This document shows positions 20,584 to 31,742 of a stretch of 64,000 nt of DNA, piece by piece. Made by a program: the position numbers and the translations under genes. Numbering within the stretch: position 1 is the first letter of the stretch; every line of letters starts with the position of its first letter. The notes beneath the pieces were generated by a model. It was not told the DNA's origin. It ran no database searches and saw only the letters and a program-made list of their open reading frames with translations. This DNA is from Adiantum capillus-veneris (Eukaryota; Streptophyta; Polypodiopsida; Polypodiales; Pteridaceae), in assembly GCA_014529385.2 (NCBI GenBank), contig CM043952.1:62555119-62619118 (forward strand), read 5' to 3'.

Positions 20584-22039
20584 CTACTCTTCTGTCTGCT
20601 GGCCTCTCAGCTCTTCTATCTGCTTTTGGAATGTCTGCTTTTCTTCTTCAGCTTGCTCTCCCATATTCACAAGGAGGTCGTTCAAATAGGCATTGATCTT
20701 CTCCGCCTCCTTGAGCTTTCTCTTGATGTTTTCCAGCTCATCTTGCATTGCCTTGTGCTCTTCTTCCATGCGGGTTTGCATGGCCACTGACCCCTCGGCC
20801 ATCATCAGCCTTTGCTTCTTCTCTAAGGTCAACTCCTTCTGGAGCTCTTTCATTTGTTCTTCATAAATCAGACTTTTTGAAGTGGTGTGAGTCGAGCTAG
20901 TAGCTCTGACTCTGGCAGAAGATGCCCGTAGCCACTGGATGGTTTGATCTTTAACTTTAATATGGTCCGTGAGCTCAATGACCTCATCTTGGCTAGCCTC
21001 CTGCTCTATTTTTGCCTTCTCTTTGGCATTCCGCATGGCTTCCACTTCCTTGGACTCTTCAGCAAGTTGTAGGGTTAGGTTGCCCCTTTCCCTTTCTGCA
21101 TCTGTCAATGTCTTGCTGAGTTTTCTGTATTCATTGTTGGCTCCTTGCAGCCTTTGAGTTGCTGTCCGATTTTCTCTTTCCATCTCCTGGCATCTTTGCA
21201 ATGCCTTTGCCAGACTGGCTTGCAGCTCTGATTCTCTCTCTATATGCCTTTGGCTTTGTTTTTGTAAAGTGTCGACTTCAGACTTGATCTGCACTTCAGT
21301 GGCTTGAGATGAGCCATCTCACTTTCCGTGGCCATCAATTGTGCCTTGAGCCCAGTTAGCTTGGTCATCACCACATCCCAATCATTGGTGGGTGGCTACA
21401 TGTCCACTGTATCAGTGGCCATCTCTTTTAGCTCCACTAACCGCAGGCTCTGCATCTGCTCTTTGGGCCTTGTGCTTGCCAAGTCAAATGCGACAGTGAC
21501 TGCCTCTTCTTTTGAATATCCAGTAGCTAGTAGTTCTAGAAATGTGTTAAACCTTGCTTCATTTAGCTCTGGCTGCTCACCTTTGGGCTTAGCTTCTTCT
21601 TTTTGCTCTTGATCCTTGCTCTGTTCTTGCCTTGAATCTTCTTGATCTTCAGATTTGTCTAGCTCCTCCTTTTGTTGAGTTTGTGGAGGGCTACGAGGAG
21701 GTGGTGATGGCGGTGGGCTGGACTTCGGGCTGGAAGATGGAGTTGCCGGCTTTTTTTTGAAGTCCCTGTCCGCCTTTGTCTTTCTCTCTCTCTCTCTTGG
21801 CCTTCCTGCTCTTCTAGCAGTTGCTGTCGGACTTCCTCCACTTCTTCTTCTGTAAATGGTACATGTGGGATATTTTCTGCCATGGCATCCAGAATCTCAA
21901 AATTCTTAATGTAATCTTTGAATCTGTCTCTGTGCACCCTTTGGGATGATCCCGACATTGCTTCTAGTTCCATAGCTCGCTCAAATCTCCCTTGAGGGCT
22001 CTTTCGGCTCTGAAACTTTCCATTAGCCTCTCTAGCCAT
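20584..22039 (-). pseudogene. E2 coiled-coil region
   Basis: A 236-codon open piece (20584-21294) is a long heptad-rich coiled coil (E/Q/K/L/R, with H-I-E-R-E-S-E-L-Q-A-S-L type repeats). Coding continues upstream through 21300-21655, broken by a single stop near 21405, and 21659-22039 gives a further E/R-rich stretch. A frameshift near 22000 separates it from the gag-like domain. It suggests self-assembly, as expected for a structural protein, but no homolog is named. Confidence 0.6.
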
Positions 22040-23023
22040 GCCGCTTTGTGTGGTTTCGTCTCTTTGAACGGCACTTGGACACTCCCTTTCTTTCCTTTCT
22101 TTAACTCTGGCTGCTCCTCTTGCACGGTCTCTAACCGGCGTTTCAACCTAGTGGCAACCCTTGGTGCCTTGGGTTGTTCCTCTTCCTTATCTTCCTTGAG
22201 CCTTAGCCAGTCATTCTGTGATGGAGGGTCAGGCCATCTTCCCTCGGCGTGCAATGCCCCATAAACCACTTTCGTGATTAGCTCACTCGGAACAATGTAG
22301 GTGGGGTTTTTGTTGCCCATCTTCACCAGATTGTCACGTATACAAGCTGCATAGTTGATTACCTTCGGCTTGCTTTTTTGCATTGCCCAGGTGAAGGTTG
22401 TTTCAATTGCTCCAGGTGGCATTCTGTACTTTTGTGGCTGCTTTGTACACATGTGGAAATACTGACTATAAAGCTGGCTCATGATGGCCACTTTGGGGTT
22501 GGCAATGTCTTCAAAGGTGTAGTTGTTTTTCTTTTCAGACTACACCTTTACTTCATCTCTTCTTTTGGTTACACTATCCCCTTTATTGGAGAGGTATAGT
22601 TCAGTTGCCACTACTTTCTCTGTGATTACAATCTCCGTGTCTGGCTTGCCCTGCAGATCCGTAGCTCTGGCCACTCCATCTTCTTTGATTGTAGTCACAA
22701 ACTCCCATACTCTTTTATGTCAATTCATGCCGACACAACTTCAAAATAATTGTGGAGATCTATCTTCTCCAGGTACTCTACCATCTTGCTTCTGACAAAC
22801 TCATTGAGCTCCCGCGGTAGCATGGGTAGCTCTATTACATTTCCTTCGGTGTCTTTGAATACGCCTTGGTAGATTTTCAGATCATTAGACTCTAGCAAGT
22901 CCTCTTGAACCACGTTCTGGTTGGCTTTAGAGTTCCTTTTGGGATTACAAACGGCTCCACCTCTTCCAAATAGTCTTTTATGGTCATCCTCTTCTTCTTT
23001 GCCGGTGATTTTGCGGCTGCCAT
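21964..23023 (-). pseudogene. E2 gag-like domain
   Basis: An ATG at 23021-23023 opens M-A-A-A-K-S-P-A-K-K-K-R, a basic N-terminus. A frameshift near 22913 and further breaks follow at 22500-22725. The 21964-22491 piece (175 aa) aligns with E0's 18327-18679 domain, and 22725-22913 (F-K-D-T-E-G-N-V-I-E-L-P-M-L-P-R-E) aligns with E0's F-K-S-E-E-G-H-P-V-E-F-Q-L-L-P-K-E at 46200. The order leader, gag-like domain, coiled coil is thus shared by two independent insertions. The domain is not recognised. Confidence 0.65.
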
Positions 23024-23188
23024 AGATCCTGTTGCACTCAGTAGTTCGAAGTTAGCGTTTTTTCCATGTCAGTTGAGAAACTGAGTTTTAACTATCCAAA
23101 TGACTTGAAAATTGAAAATAAAACTTAAAAGGAACTTGGGAAACTGTGCATGTGCTCACAGTACAATTATGGCAAAAATTTATCATTT

Positions 23189-24052
23189 AGACATCCTACG
23201 CGTAGGATGTCTTTTTCATCAGATTTTGGTGATACTTGGCAGGCTGGTGGTCCTTGGCCTGTACAACATGGCTATATGATTGGAATTGGATTTGGGCATC
23301 AAAAAGTGTATTTTTGGGCAGATTCAAGCTTTAGGCTCACAAATTGGGTAGGATGTCCACAATAGGTGGCAAATGATATCCAAATGGGTTGAAAATTGAT
23401 ATATGGGCTCCTTGCACCATTGTAATGGCTCCCATGATGTCAATTCAAAAATATGTTGGAGACATCCTACGTGTAGGATGTCTATTTCATCAAAATAGCT
23501 TGAGATTTGTTTTGTGGGTAGCTCTTGGCCTGTGGAACATGGCCATGCTCTTGGATTTTGATTTGGACAAGATTTGGTGGTGGTAAGACCATGTGTAGTG
23601 TTTTCGGGCTCAAAAAGTGTATCTTGGAGGTGTTGTGGGTAAAAAATGATTAGAAGGCTTCAAACTTGATATATAGCTCTTGAAGATGATATGAATAGAT
23701 CTGGAATAAAAAAACACCCTCTGCAGGCCAAAAATGTCAAATGGACATCCTACGCGTAGGATGTCTACTTCATCAATTTTTGCAGGTGACCATACAAATT
23801 GGTTGGTAATGTGCTCATGAATGTATTGTGAAAGTTTCATGTGATTTGGACAAGTTTTGGTAGGTCTATGGCCCATGATTGCCTCTATGCCCTAACTTTG
23901 CGTTTTTTCATGCATATGAGGTCAATTTTGGTCCAAATGTGATGAAACTTGGTGGCTAGCATGTAAAGGCTATTCAAAAAATGTGTGTGATGAGAAATGT
24001 TGGGTTTTGTGCCCAGAAATGGTCATGAGACATCCTACGCGTAGGATGTCTC
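23189..24052. repeat. Palindrome array A, left segment (4 units)
   Basis: Perfect or near-perfect inverted repeats, core CATCCTACGCGTAGGATG, are centred at about 23200, 23471, 23754 and 24039 (spacings 271, 283, 285). Total palindrome lengths are 24, 24 (one central mismatch), 22 and 26 nt. Sequence between them is diverged but shows shared phrases such as 'ttggcctgt.aacatgg'. It lies in E2's leader, between primer site and gag-like start. Confidence 0.9.
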
Positions 24053-24162
24053 TTGATGAAATTTTTGTGGAAACTGCTACTGGTGCCTGCCCTTAGTCCC
24101 CCTGAGTCCCTTTTAAGCCTAATTTCACCAAAACATTCAAATAGATAGAAAATAACTCCCTG

Positions 24163-26016
24163 TGTGGATTTCAGAGCCTCCGAGCCGTTTTCTAAATTTG
24201 GAGTACTTTTCGGCGATGAAATTTCTTGGTGTTGGTCTCCATAGCTTTCCGATCCCTTGGGGATCCTTGCCGTATGGTTTTTGTCGACTTTGGATTCACC
24301 GGAGCTCCATTTGGCAATTTGTCCCTCTAGAAGCACCCATGGTTGCGTTTACATGTCTTCGATGACTTGTGGTGGTCTACCACCATAGGACTTGGTTGTT
24401 GATGGTCTAGTAAAGCCGCTCCTGAAGTTTGGTGGCAAATGGACATGCGGTTTGGCCGCGAGAGCTATTCGACGCTTTGTGTGTCTGATGCCGTTTCTGA
24501 AGTTTAATGCCGCTTCGGGTCACCTCTTGGTCATGTGGGCTACATAGACTTGTCGAGCATGTCGAGATGCTTCTACCCATGAATTTTGGTAGCATTTGGG
24601 TGCCTCTCCGCCGATTTCCCATTTGGTGGCCTCTTGCGGGGCTTTAAAAATTAGGGTTTTTCCCGATGGTTTTCTACTGCCTTTGGGAATCCAAGACTGG
24701 TCTCCTATGCTAGGGTAAGCTGCCGATGAAGTCTCATTGCTTTTGGGTTAGCCGTTAGGTGGCCACTTCTACTTGTAGGTCTCTACTGCCCGCTTTCTGT
24801 GTGAACCCTACGCTAGTTTTCGCGACAAAACGTACAAAAGAATATGTGTATATACCTGGCGGCCCGCCCACTTACCTAGGCGACCACATTGGGCTTTATA
24901 CCCCAACAGATGGCCAAAGTGAGATAGCCAATCTTACGATACTCGATCTACTCAAGACTTATGTTACCGAAGTAGATCAACACTCACAATGGGAAAAGTA
25001 TTTACCTCTAGTAGAGTATGCCTACAATAATACTGTCCATACTTCTACGGGGAAAGCACCTTTCGAGATCATAGAGGGAAGACCTAAAAGTCCCTTGCTA
25101 CTCAAAGTACATGGGAAGATCTTCGCCGCCGATGAGTATAGCCGTGACCTACAAGAATCTTTTCAAAAGATTAGGGAGGCTATAGCCATCTCTCAACAAA
25201 GGCAAACATGCGCGAAAAGCTCAAGGTGGTGAGCCTACCTCTCATGTGTGAAGCCCGTCGGGTAGTCGTACGCGTCGTAGAAGCTGCTGGAAGTTCCGTT
25301 CGCTCTAGGTGGCATAAGCTCTCTCTCAAAGGTCAATAATGAAATGAGCTAAAAATGAAGTGAAAAATTCTTATAATGGGGGTCCCCGAACCACTTTTCA
25401 TGAAATTTGACATGTGCTCCCAACTCTTGCGAGATGCGGTTTAGGCTCATAAATTTCTTGATTTGGACTCCATTTGCCCAGTTTACGAGAAATTTGACGT
25501 TTCGATCAAAATCTGGCCAAAACACGCTTTCCGCTCCAGTCTCATAATTGCACCCCCATTGTACCATAGGTTTTCCTATAGTCACTGATCATCCGCATAT
25601 ATTTTTTTTTCATTACGACCGTTTTTCACCTACTTTTTGTATTTTTTGAAGTTTTTCTACAAAAAATTAGCAAAATTAAAAGGAAAATAGCAAATCAAAC
25701 CTAGAAAATCACCAAAAATCATAATAAATCAAAAACATCACCGCAAAACATTATATACACTCACATGCAAATTTTATGGCTGGATTTCTCCGTTTTACCA
25801 ATATTTTGCCCGAAAAATGGCTATTTCTACTTATATACATACACCTAGGGGCTTGATTTGGCGTTTGGCCCCATATACCTGTAGATTCATGCTGTATAAG
25901 GGCATATGTACTTGGATTAGTCCATAAAATTTTGTAATCAAACAACGACCCTTAAAAATAGTCGAAAAACATACCCTTTTTTTGCTCTTTCTGCCATTGG
26001 GTCCGCATTTGAGAAT
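24163..26016 (-). repeat. E3 3' LTR
   Basis: Homologous in order to E4's LTR (49898-50210 plus 55463-56466): shared blocks include gtcgactttg.attcacc, ctatg.tagggta.gctg, ttcccgaacca.ttt and ggagaaatcca. The plus-strand left edge TGTGGATTT matches E4's TGTGGCAATT. The right edge next to the purine tract lacks a clear CA, so it is approximate. It holds a foreign integrase fragment at 24899-25210. Confidence 0.7.
24899..25210 (+). pseudogene. Chromovirus integrase fragment inside E3 LTR
   Basis: About 310 bp, plus strand, open without stops, from T-D-G-Q-S-E-I-A-N through V-E-Y-A-Y-N-N-T-V-H-T to S-Q-Q-R-Q. It is clearly homologous to chromovirus C at 13453-13770 but diverged throughout. It is antisense to E3, and sequence on both sides is LTR. 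E4's LTR has no counterpart at this place. It appears to be a captured fragment, not an inserted element, since no LTR or TSD accompanies it. Confidence 0.8.
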
Positions 26017-26030
26017 GCCTCCCCCCTCCT
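26017..26030 (-). other. E3 polypurine tract
   Basis: The minus strand reads AGGAGGGGGGAGGC just before the LTR. E4 has AGGAGGGGTGGAAGGG at the matching place (56471-56486). Confidence 0.65.
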
Positions 26031-26127
26031 AGCCGGAGTCCTCCCGGATGACAAGGTATCGCCTCGGTGTATGTGCTGTGCAGGGGTTGAAAAAATTTGT
26101 GCTAATGATTGGCCGTGTAATGTGGCC

Positions 26128-26800
26128 CTATTTTATGCATACTCGGTCAATGCATGGAAAAATTAATGCTGTGCAAGAGAAGGGTATAAGTAAGATGCTT
26201 ATTGGCATTCGCCGCCGTCGAGGTTTCCTGTTTTCTTTGCAAGTAAAAGCTGTAACTCTACTGATCTTTTTTTGATTGTTTTGCTTGCAAAAGTCGCTTG
26301 GTTTGCCGCTACTGTCGATATGGCCGTAGTCGTCTCCTTGGAGAGAATTGGCTTGGCTGAATTGGCCGTAGACCTTGTCTCTTTTGCTTTCCATTTGTAG
26401 CTTTGTTTGGCCGGTCTTTGTAGGTTTATTGCTACTGTCTTGGTTGCCATTGTCTTGCTGCTGATTGACACCCACATAAGTCGGTTTGTTGGTTTCATAT
26501 GCAGTTGGTTGCCTTCTGATGTTGCTTGTACTGAAGGGAGTTCTTGCTGCTTCGGTTTCAGGATCCAGATGCGAGTCGTATTGGAGTTTTTGCTGAGCAT
26601 TTTCTTTGGGATCCATATCTGTTTTATCCCTTGGTTTTTGGTTGAACTATTTGTTTCGGTTGAATTCTTCCGTTGTATTGTGGTTTATCTGCCATGTCAT
26701 TTCTATCCTTCCGCACCCATACTTGTTTTTTTCTTGTGTTGGTAACCTTGATCTTTTCACTGCGGTCGGTGACTTTTTATACCTGTAGTGAACATGGTTG
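26128..26800 (-). pseudogene. E3 3' tail ORF with W-V-R-K motif
   Basis: Minus-strand pieces after the second protease-like domain encode a basic, Q/N/K/S-rich sequence; K-K-Q-V-W-V-R-K-D-R lies near 26710-26740. Its last residues correspond to the end of E4's tail (56464-56760). No domain is recognised. It shares the W-V-[PR]-K signature with E1 ORF2. Confidence 0.5.
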
Positions 26801-26941
26801 GCAGTTCCCTGTTTGTTAGGGTATCATGTTGTTCTTTGGTGGCACCCTTCCTTTTGGCTCTTTATCCAGTGATTGCATTGTTGATAGATGATTCTTCTGG
26901 GGTTGCTGAGCAAAGGCTAACACCTGTTGTTCTTGTGCATG

Positions 26942-27331
26942 CTAAATCTTGACTGCATTCACATTCCAATCTATCTGCACATTGTACTCTTTTTGCCAAG
27001 GTTGTCCCAACAACATGGGGTGTTGTGTGCTTTCATCCTTAACCACATAAAACTTCTGTGGGTAAATATATTGATGTACTTGTACATGCAATACAGTCCA
27101 GCCCAATGTTTTCAGTGAATGTGATGTACTACTTTCCAGCACTTGTGGAGTAAGATGAAGTTGACATGTGGGCTTGAGCTGTTTGTATAATCTGTAAGAG
27201 ATCAAATTTGATTGAGCTCCAGAATCAATCAATGCCGTCAATTCAACCTGATTGCTACCTACTTTGACTGCAATTATTGGCTCCACTGTGTCTTCATCAA
27301 AATTCGTTAGTCGAATGGCATTGATTCGCAA
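26942..27331 (-). pseudogene. E3 second retropepsin-like domain, fused to integrase
   Basis: A 129-aa open piece with L-I-D-S-G-A-Q-S-N-L-I-S (active-site-like D36-S-G) and M-L-L-G-Q-P-W-Q-K near residue 106, the two hallmarks of retropepsins. It is in the same frame as the integrase piece at 27455-27880, with only two stops (27455 and about 27420) and a basic linker between, so integrase, linker and this domain were once one chain. E3 already has a protease before RT (31449-31742). E4 has the same arrangement. It may be active, a dimer partner or a binding domain. Confidence 0.75.
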
Positions 27332-27454
27332 CGGTGATCCACATTGTTGTTGTTGTCGTAGAAGCCTTCTTTTTGCAATGCGTTCTTTTTCTTCTGCTTG
27401 AGCTTCTTCTCGTACCCTCTATTTCTCCTTCATCCGTTGTTTTTCTTGATGGAT

Positions 27455-28450
27455 TTATTGAAGCATATCCTGTGTTAGTGGTAAATGATATTTCTTTAAT
27501 CGACACCCACTAATCCAATTTGGCATTTCTTCACCTGCTAATGTAGCAAGCTTGACAGCTCCGCTTTGTGATAGGTCACTAATCACAAAGGGTCCCATCC
27601 CTCGCTTTTTAAGTTTCTTGGCATGTTGCTTTAAGGTATAAACAAGTACATAATTACCTGTTTTGAACTCTTTCGTGCGCACATGCTTGTCAAAAAACTC
27701 TTTTTGTCTTCTCTTTTTAGCAGAGATCGAAGCTACAACTCGTAAGCGAAGTTCATCTAGATTTTCAAGATCGTCTATTCTTGAAGAGAGCTCATGCCTT
27801 GTCCATTCTAAGCGTTTCACTACTCGTAGAGTTGGGATTAAAAACTCTATGGATAATATAGCATTTAGACCAAACACCATGTTGTACGGCGTCGTTCCTA
27901 TAGATGTTTTGTAAGCTACCCTGTATGCCCATAGTGTTGAGTGTAGCTACTGATCCCAGTCTGTTCTTGACTCTGATACAATTTTAGTGAGAACCGTGCA
28001 TAGTGTTTTATTTGTGGCCTCAGCTTGTCCATTTGCCTGTGGATGATATGGAGCAGATTTTCTATGTATGACCATGAATTCCTCTAGCAGATATTCAATG
28101 AATTCATTAAGAAAATGTGTTCCTCGATCACTGACAATTTCTATTGGTAATCCGTATTGTACAAAAACATTCTCATACAAAAATTGTGCAGTGGTTCGTG
28201 CATTTGCTTTTTGTGTTGCCTTGGCTTCCGCCCATTTCGTGAGATAGTCCGTAGCCACAATGATATATTGGGTATGGGTGTGATATGTAGGGGGTGAAAT
28301 AGGTCCCACAAAATCTATGCCCCATTTTGCAAATGCTCGTGCTCTTATCATTGGCCGTAGTGGCATCTCATCTCTCTTTATCAGCACCTTGGTGCGCTGA
28401 CATGCGTCACAACGCTTTACAAACTCGTCAACATCCATAAGCAATGTAGG
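27455..28450 (-). pseudogene. E3 integrase core and C-terminal domain
   Basis: The core begins after the second C-D-A-C zinc motif and shows W-G-I-D-F-V-G-P, I-V-S-D-R-G-T-H-F and a Q-A-N-G-Q-A-E-A-T-N block giving D,D,E. The C-terminal half (27455-27880) includes A-I-L-S-I-E-F, the G-P-F-V-I-S-D-L-S-Q-S-G-A-V-K-L motif and ends N-W-I-S-G-C-R-L-K-K-Y. Breaks occur near 27880-27947. The enzyme would insert element DNA. E4 has a close homolog at 57676-58508. Confidence 0.88.
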
Positions 28451-28999
28451 CCACCATATTCCTGCGATTAAGACAATTTTTGCCGTCTTATCGCCTGAAA
28501 AATGGCCTCCACTTATGCCTCCATGTGCATGTTCTAGAATCAGCAGGTATTCACTTTCACTTGCACAGATTCTAAGTTGATTGTCCTTTCCTCGCTTGTA
28601 GAGTTAGTTCCCTATTAAATTATAGTTGCGAGCCTCCAACTCTATAGCCCTTTTCCGTGCTCTTCTATGTTCTCAAAAAAATTCCTTGTGGTTAAGAAAT
28701 CAATGATATATTGACTCCATGCAGGCACAATGTTTACCTGAAACAATATCGCGTGATCCACTAGTCGTTTGGCACTACATATAGTACAATTGTTAACATA
28801 AGCATACGTGTCCGCGTACATAGTTGGCCAATAAACCCCTAATTGTTTTAGTCTCTGGTGTGTTTTCATTGTTGAATAATGAAATGCACAATCCTGGACA
28901 TGTGCTTCTTCAAGATAACACTCGAATTCCTCCGGATTTATACATATTCGTAGAATTTGGTCCGAGCCTAAATGATACAGCCGTCCTGCAATCAACTGG
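28383..28999 (-). pseudogene. E3 duplicated integrase H2C2 zinc modules
   Basis: Two successive modules precede the core. Module 1 (about 28770-28999): L-Y-H-L-G-S-D-Q-I-L-R-I-C, E-A-H...F-H-Y-S, V-Y-W-P-T-M, then C-T-I-C. Module 2 (about 28395-28620): L-Y-K-R-G-K-D-N-Q-L-R-I-C, H-A-H-G-G...G-H-F-S, I-W-W-P-T, then C-D-A-C. Each keeps the two His and two Cys. The linker before each also matches (W-S-Q-x-I near 29090 and near 28720). Gypsy integrases normally carry one such domain. The two copies are quite diverged, so the duplication is old. Confidence 0.75.
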
Positions 29000-29013
29000 A
29001 AGTTTTTTGTTTG

Positions 29014-29703
29014 TCAAATTGTTTGTTGTTTGGATCTCTCTTCCGTGTTATCAAACCTACCTCCAAAGGAAAGAATGCTGACAATTTCCTGAGACCATTT
29101 GGGTATCATTTCAATATTGAAAAGATAAGCATCTTGTATGTCATCATCTACTCCTTCAGAAGCTTCCCCGTTGTGTAGTTGTGAAAGATGATCCCCCCGT
29201 AGATGTGTTTTACCCTTTTTGACCACCACTATGAAATCAAACTCTAGCAATATAATAAACCAGCATACAATCCTCCCAGTATTGCATGGTTTATTTACCA
29301 GATACAAAAGAGCTTGATGATCTATGAAGAACACAATTTTTTTTGCAAGCAAATAATGCCGAAATTTCTTTATAGCATAAATTATTCCTAACCCCTCTCT
29401 TTCGGTGGTTGTGTAGTTCTTTTCCACACTATTTAACTATCAGCTTGCATAACAAACTGGAAAATCCATTGTTCCGTCTCCAGGTTGAGCCAGAATACTC
29501 CCGATTGCACATGCAAACGCATCAATGTGAACATGGAATATGTTTTCCCAATCCGGTGCTTTGAGTATAGATGCTGATACAAGGTTTTCCTTTAGCTTTT
29601 GGAATGAAGTTTCGTAGTCCACCAGTCGAAATTGACTAACAAATGATACAGAGGTTGTGCGATGACTGCATACATATATATGAATCTTCGATAATACCCA
29701 CAC
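29014..29703 (-). pseudogene. E3 RNase H
   Basis: The four acidic landmarks are visible across two frames: H-V-H-I-D-A-F (29540), T-E-R-E-G-L-G, F-F-I-D-H-Q-A-L and G-D-H-L-S-Q-L. A break near 29430-29440 separates the first from the rest. It would degrade the RNA strand during reverse transcription. The sequence runs on into the integrase linker. Confidence 0.85.
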
Positions 29704-29728
29704 TGTACCATGAAGGATTGCACTTGTT

Positions 29729-30671
29729 TCACATAGTAGGCCTGGGCAGGTCTACTATGACCTTGATTTTGTCTAGGTCTGTGGTTATGCCATTTCTTAA
29801 GACAATGTGTCCTAAGATGCAGCCTTGCCTGACCATGAAAATACACTTTTCTGGGTTAAGACAGATTCGATATGTTCTACATTTTTCAAATACCTTTTGC
29901 AAATGGTCAATATATTCCTCTCGTAGTAGAGAGTGTACACAAAGATCATCCATGTATATTTCTAAGAATATTCTCAAGTATTCTTTGAACACGTGCGTCA
30001 TTAACCTTTGAGAGGTAGCTGGGGCACTAGTTAAGCCAAAAGGCATAACTTCATACGCATAAATTCCCCATTCTGTGGAAAACGCTGTTTTGTGTTGATC
30101 CTCTATTGCAATTGGCAGTTGGTTGTATCCTGAAAACCCATCTAGAAAGGAATAAGCCCGTTCCCGGACACCCTCTCAAGTACATGTTCTGTGATCGGCA
30201 AGGGATAATTATCCCTTATGGTGGCTGCATTTACCTTCTTGAGGTTTACACACACTCGCAGTTTTTCGTTCTTTTTGGGGACTACCACAATGGTGACACC
30301 CAATTTGTATGTTCAATTTCATAGATGAATTCAGCATCCATCAGCTTGTCAATCTCCTCTTTGATTCGTTTAGAAAATGTGTCATTATATGTATAAGGAC
30401 GGTGTTTGCTAGGTTTGGAATCTGATTTCAAAGGAATTGTATGTTGACACATCGATGGATCAACTCCTTTGAGGTCTTTGTAGGACCATGCAAACCCATC
30501 TTTATACTTCTTGAGAAGTTGTGTTAGCAGTTCTTCTTCTTCAGGCTCTAAATCAGTTGCGATATAGACCGTCTGAGGCTTTTCACCTGGTTCAGCGAGG
30601 TCTATTCTTTTTGCATTTTTCGACCCATCGTAAGATTCCTGGTTTGTTCTTTCCCTGACTGGTGGTGTCAT
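29729..30671 (-). pseudogene. E3 reverse transcriptase
   Basis: RT blocks in order on the minus strand: D-A-E-F-I-Y-E-I-E-H-T-N-W-V-S-P, V-V-V-P-K-K-N, F-S-G-Y-N-Q, M-P-F-G-L-T-S-A-P-A-T and the catalytic I-Y-M-D-D-L-C-V-H-S near 29955, then G-H-I-V thumb residues. Several frameshifts and stops (for example near 30045-30100 and 30160) inactivate it. Upstream, the E-E-E-L-L-T-Q-L-L-K-K-Y-K-D-G-F-A-W-S-Y block is typical of gypsy RT N-termini. Confidence 0.88.
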
Positions 30672-30686
30672 TATGATTTTTCTGTC

Positions 30687-31376
30687 CTAGATGGTGAATT
30701 TCCGATAGTGTGATGATGGTACATTCATGTTTCCTTTTTCTGACTCCCCTTTTCCATCACTATCTCCCTCAGTAGTCCATACCTCTCGTAAAGACCGTTT
30801 CAGTTCTTGGTATTTCTGTTTACGCTCCAGTTTGGTCCACTCTAGGTCTTTTATTGTTTCTTTTTTTGTTTTTTGAGATTTTGTTTCTTTTTTAGCTTTC
30901 CGTACTTGTCTTATTTCCTCTTGAGTTCCTTCCCTTCGAACTTTTGAGAATCTTCCTGATATTTGATCTTTTACACAATCCTTTGCTTTTACAAGCATTA
31001 GATAGTGAGTTTTATCTTTTATCCTGGGCATCAGGTTCTCTCTAGCTTTGTTTTCTACTCGTTTTATCCTATGGCGTTCCTGGCGTCTAGGGAGCTGATT
31101 GGCAAAATCATAAAATTTGATATTCCTTGTTTTCTCCCCACGCTCACTTGAGCTGTCTAAACACTCATTATCTGCATCGTTATTTACCTCCAGATGCTCA
31201 GAGGAGTTATAAAACTCTTCTTGTTCTGGTGGTTCTACAAACTCTTCTTCTCCTGGTATAATGCTTACCATGTAATAGGGTAGCACATCATAGCCATCCT
31301 TATCGCAAAATTTTGTTGTTGGACTATCTGTAATAGTACAGACATCCAATGTTGCTAGTATGTGTTCCCATTCCAA
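30687..31376 (-). pseudogene. E3 protease-RT linker region
   Basis: A 229-aa open piece, highly charged (E/K/R), with no recognised domain. It sits between protease and RT in the same polyprotein direction. Such spacers are usual in length for some plant gypsy lineages. The K-K-E-T-K-S-Q-K-T-K-K-E-T-I-K run near 30860-30900 is low-complexity. Confidence 0.55.
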
Positions 31377-31448
31377 AGGTTCTAAGGCATCTTCAGGAAA
31401 AGGTTTCGGAATATAATCCTTGTCCTGAATCGCTTTTCCATGAACCCA

Positions 31449-31742
31449 TCAGCCAATTGCAATTTCATTCTGGTATCTCTCAAAGCTGGTTTTCCCCATT
31501 TTTTCCAGATTTTCCTTGGTGGCAATAGCAACTCCTGCTCCACTGTCAAGAATACCTTTGGAAACTACTCCTTGGAATTCTACTGGTAGCGTGGTGTTTC
31601 CATCTTCTCCCTCGCAATACTCTCCAACCGTGTTTAATGGTACTTTAGTTGAGGTCTGTCCAATTCTCTCATCCATTCCTGAAGCTTCGAGGTGGGGTCT
31701 TTCACTCCAAATTTTTCTACGCATTTGCCTACTGTGGTCCAC
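31449..31742 (-). pseudogene. E3 canonical retropepsin
   Basis: The motif G-I-L-D-S-G-A-G-V-A-I-A-T near 31550 is an aspartic protease active-site motif, and the position upstream of RT is canonical. The reading overlaps the C-terminus of the preceding piece by a frameshift near 31690. The L-L-G-x-P-W end is not clear in this frame. By family it cuts the Gag-Pol polyprotein. E3 is therefore a two-protease element (see 26942-27331). Confidence 0.75.

Noticed and set aside
23189-24052. CRISPR array
   Set aside because: Genome is eukaryotic, units are 285 bp apart, spacers are diverged copies of each other, and no cas gene exists.
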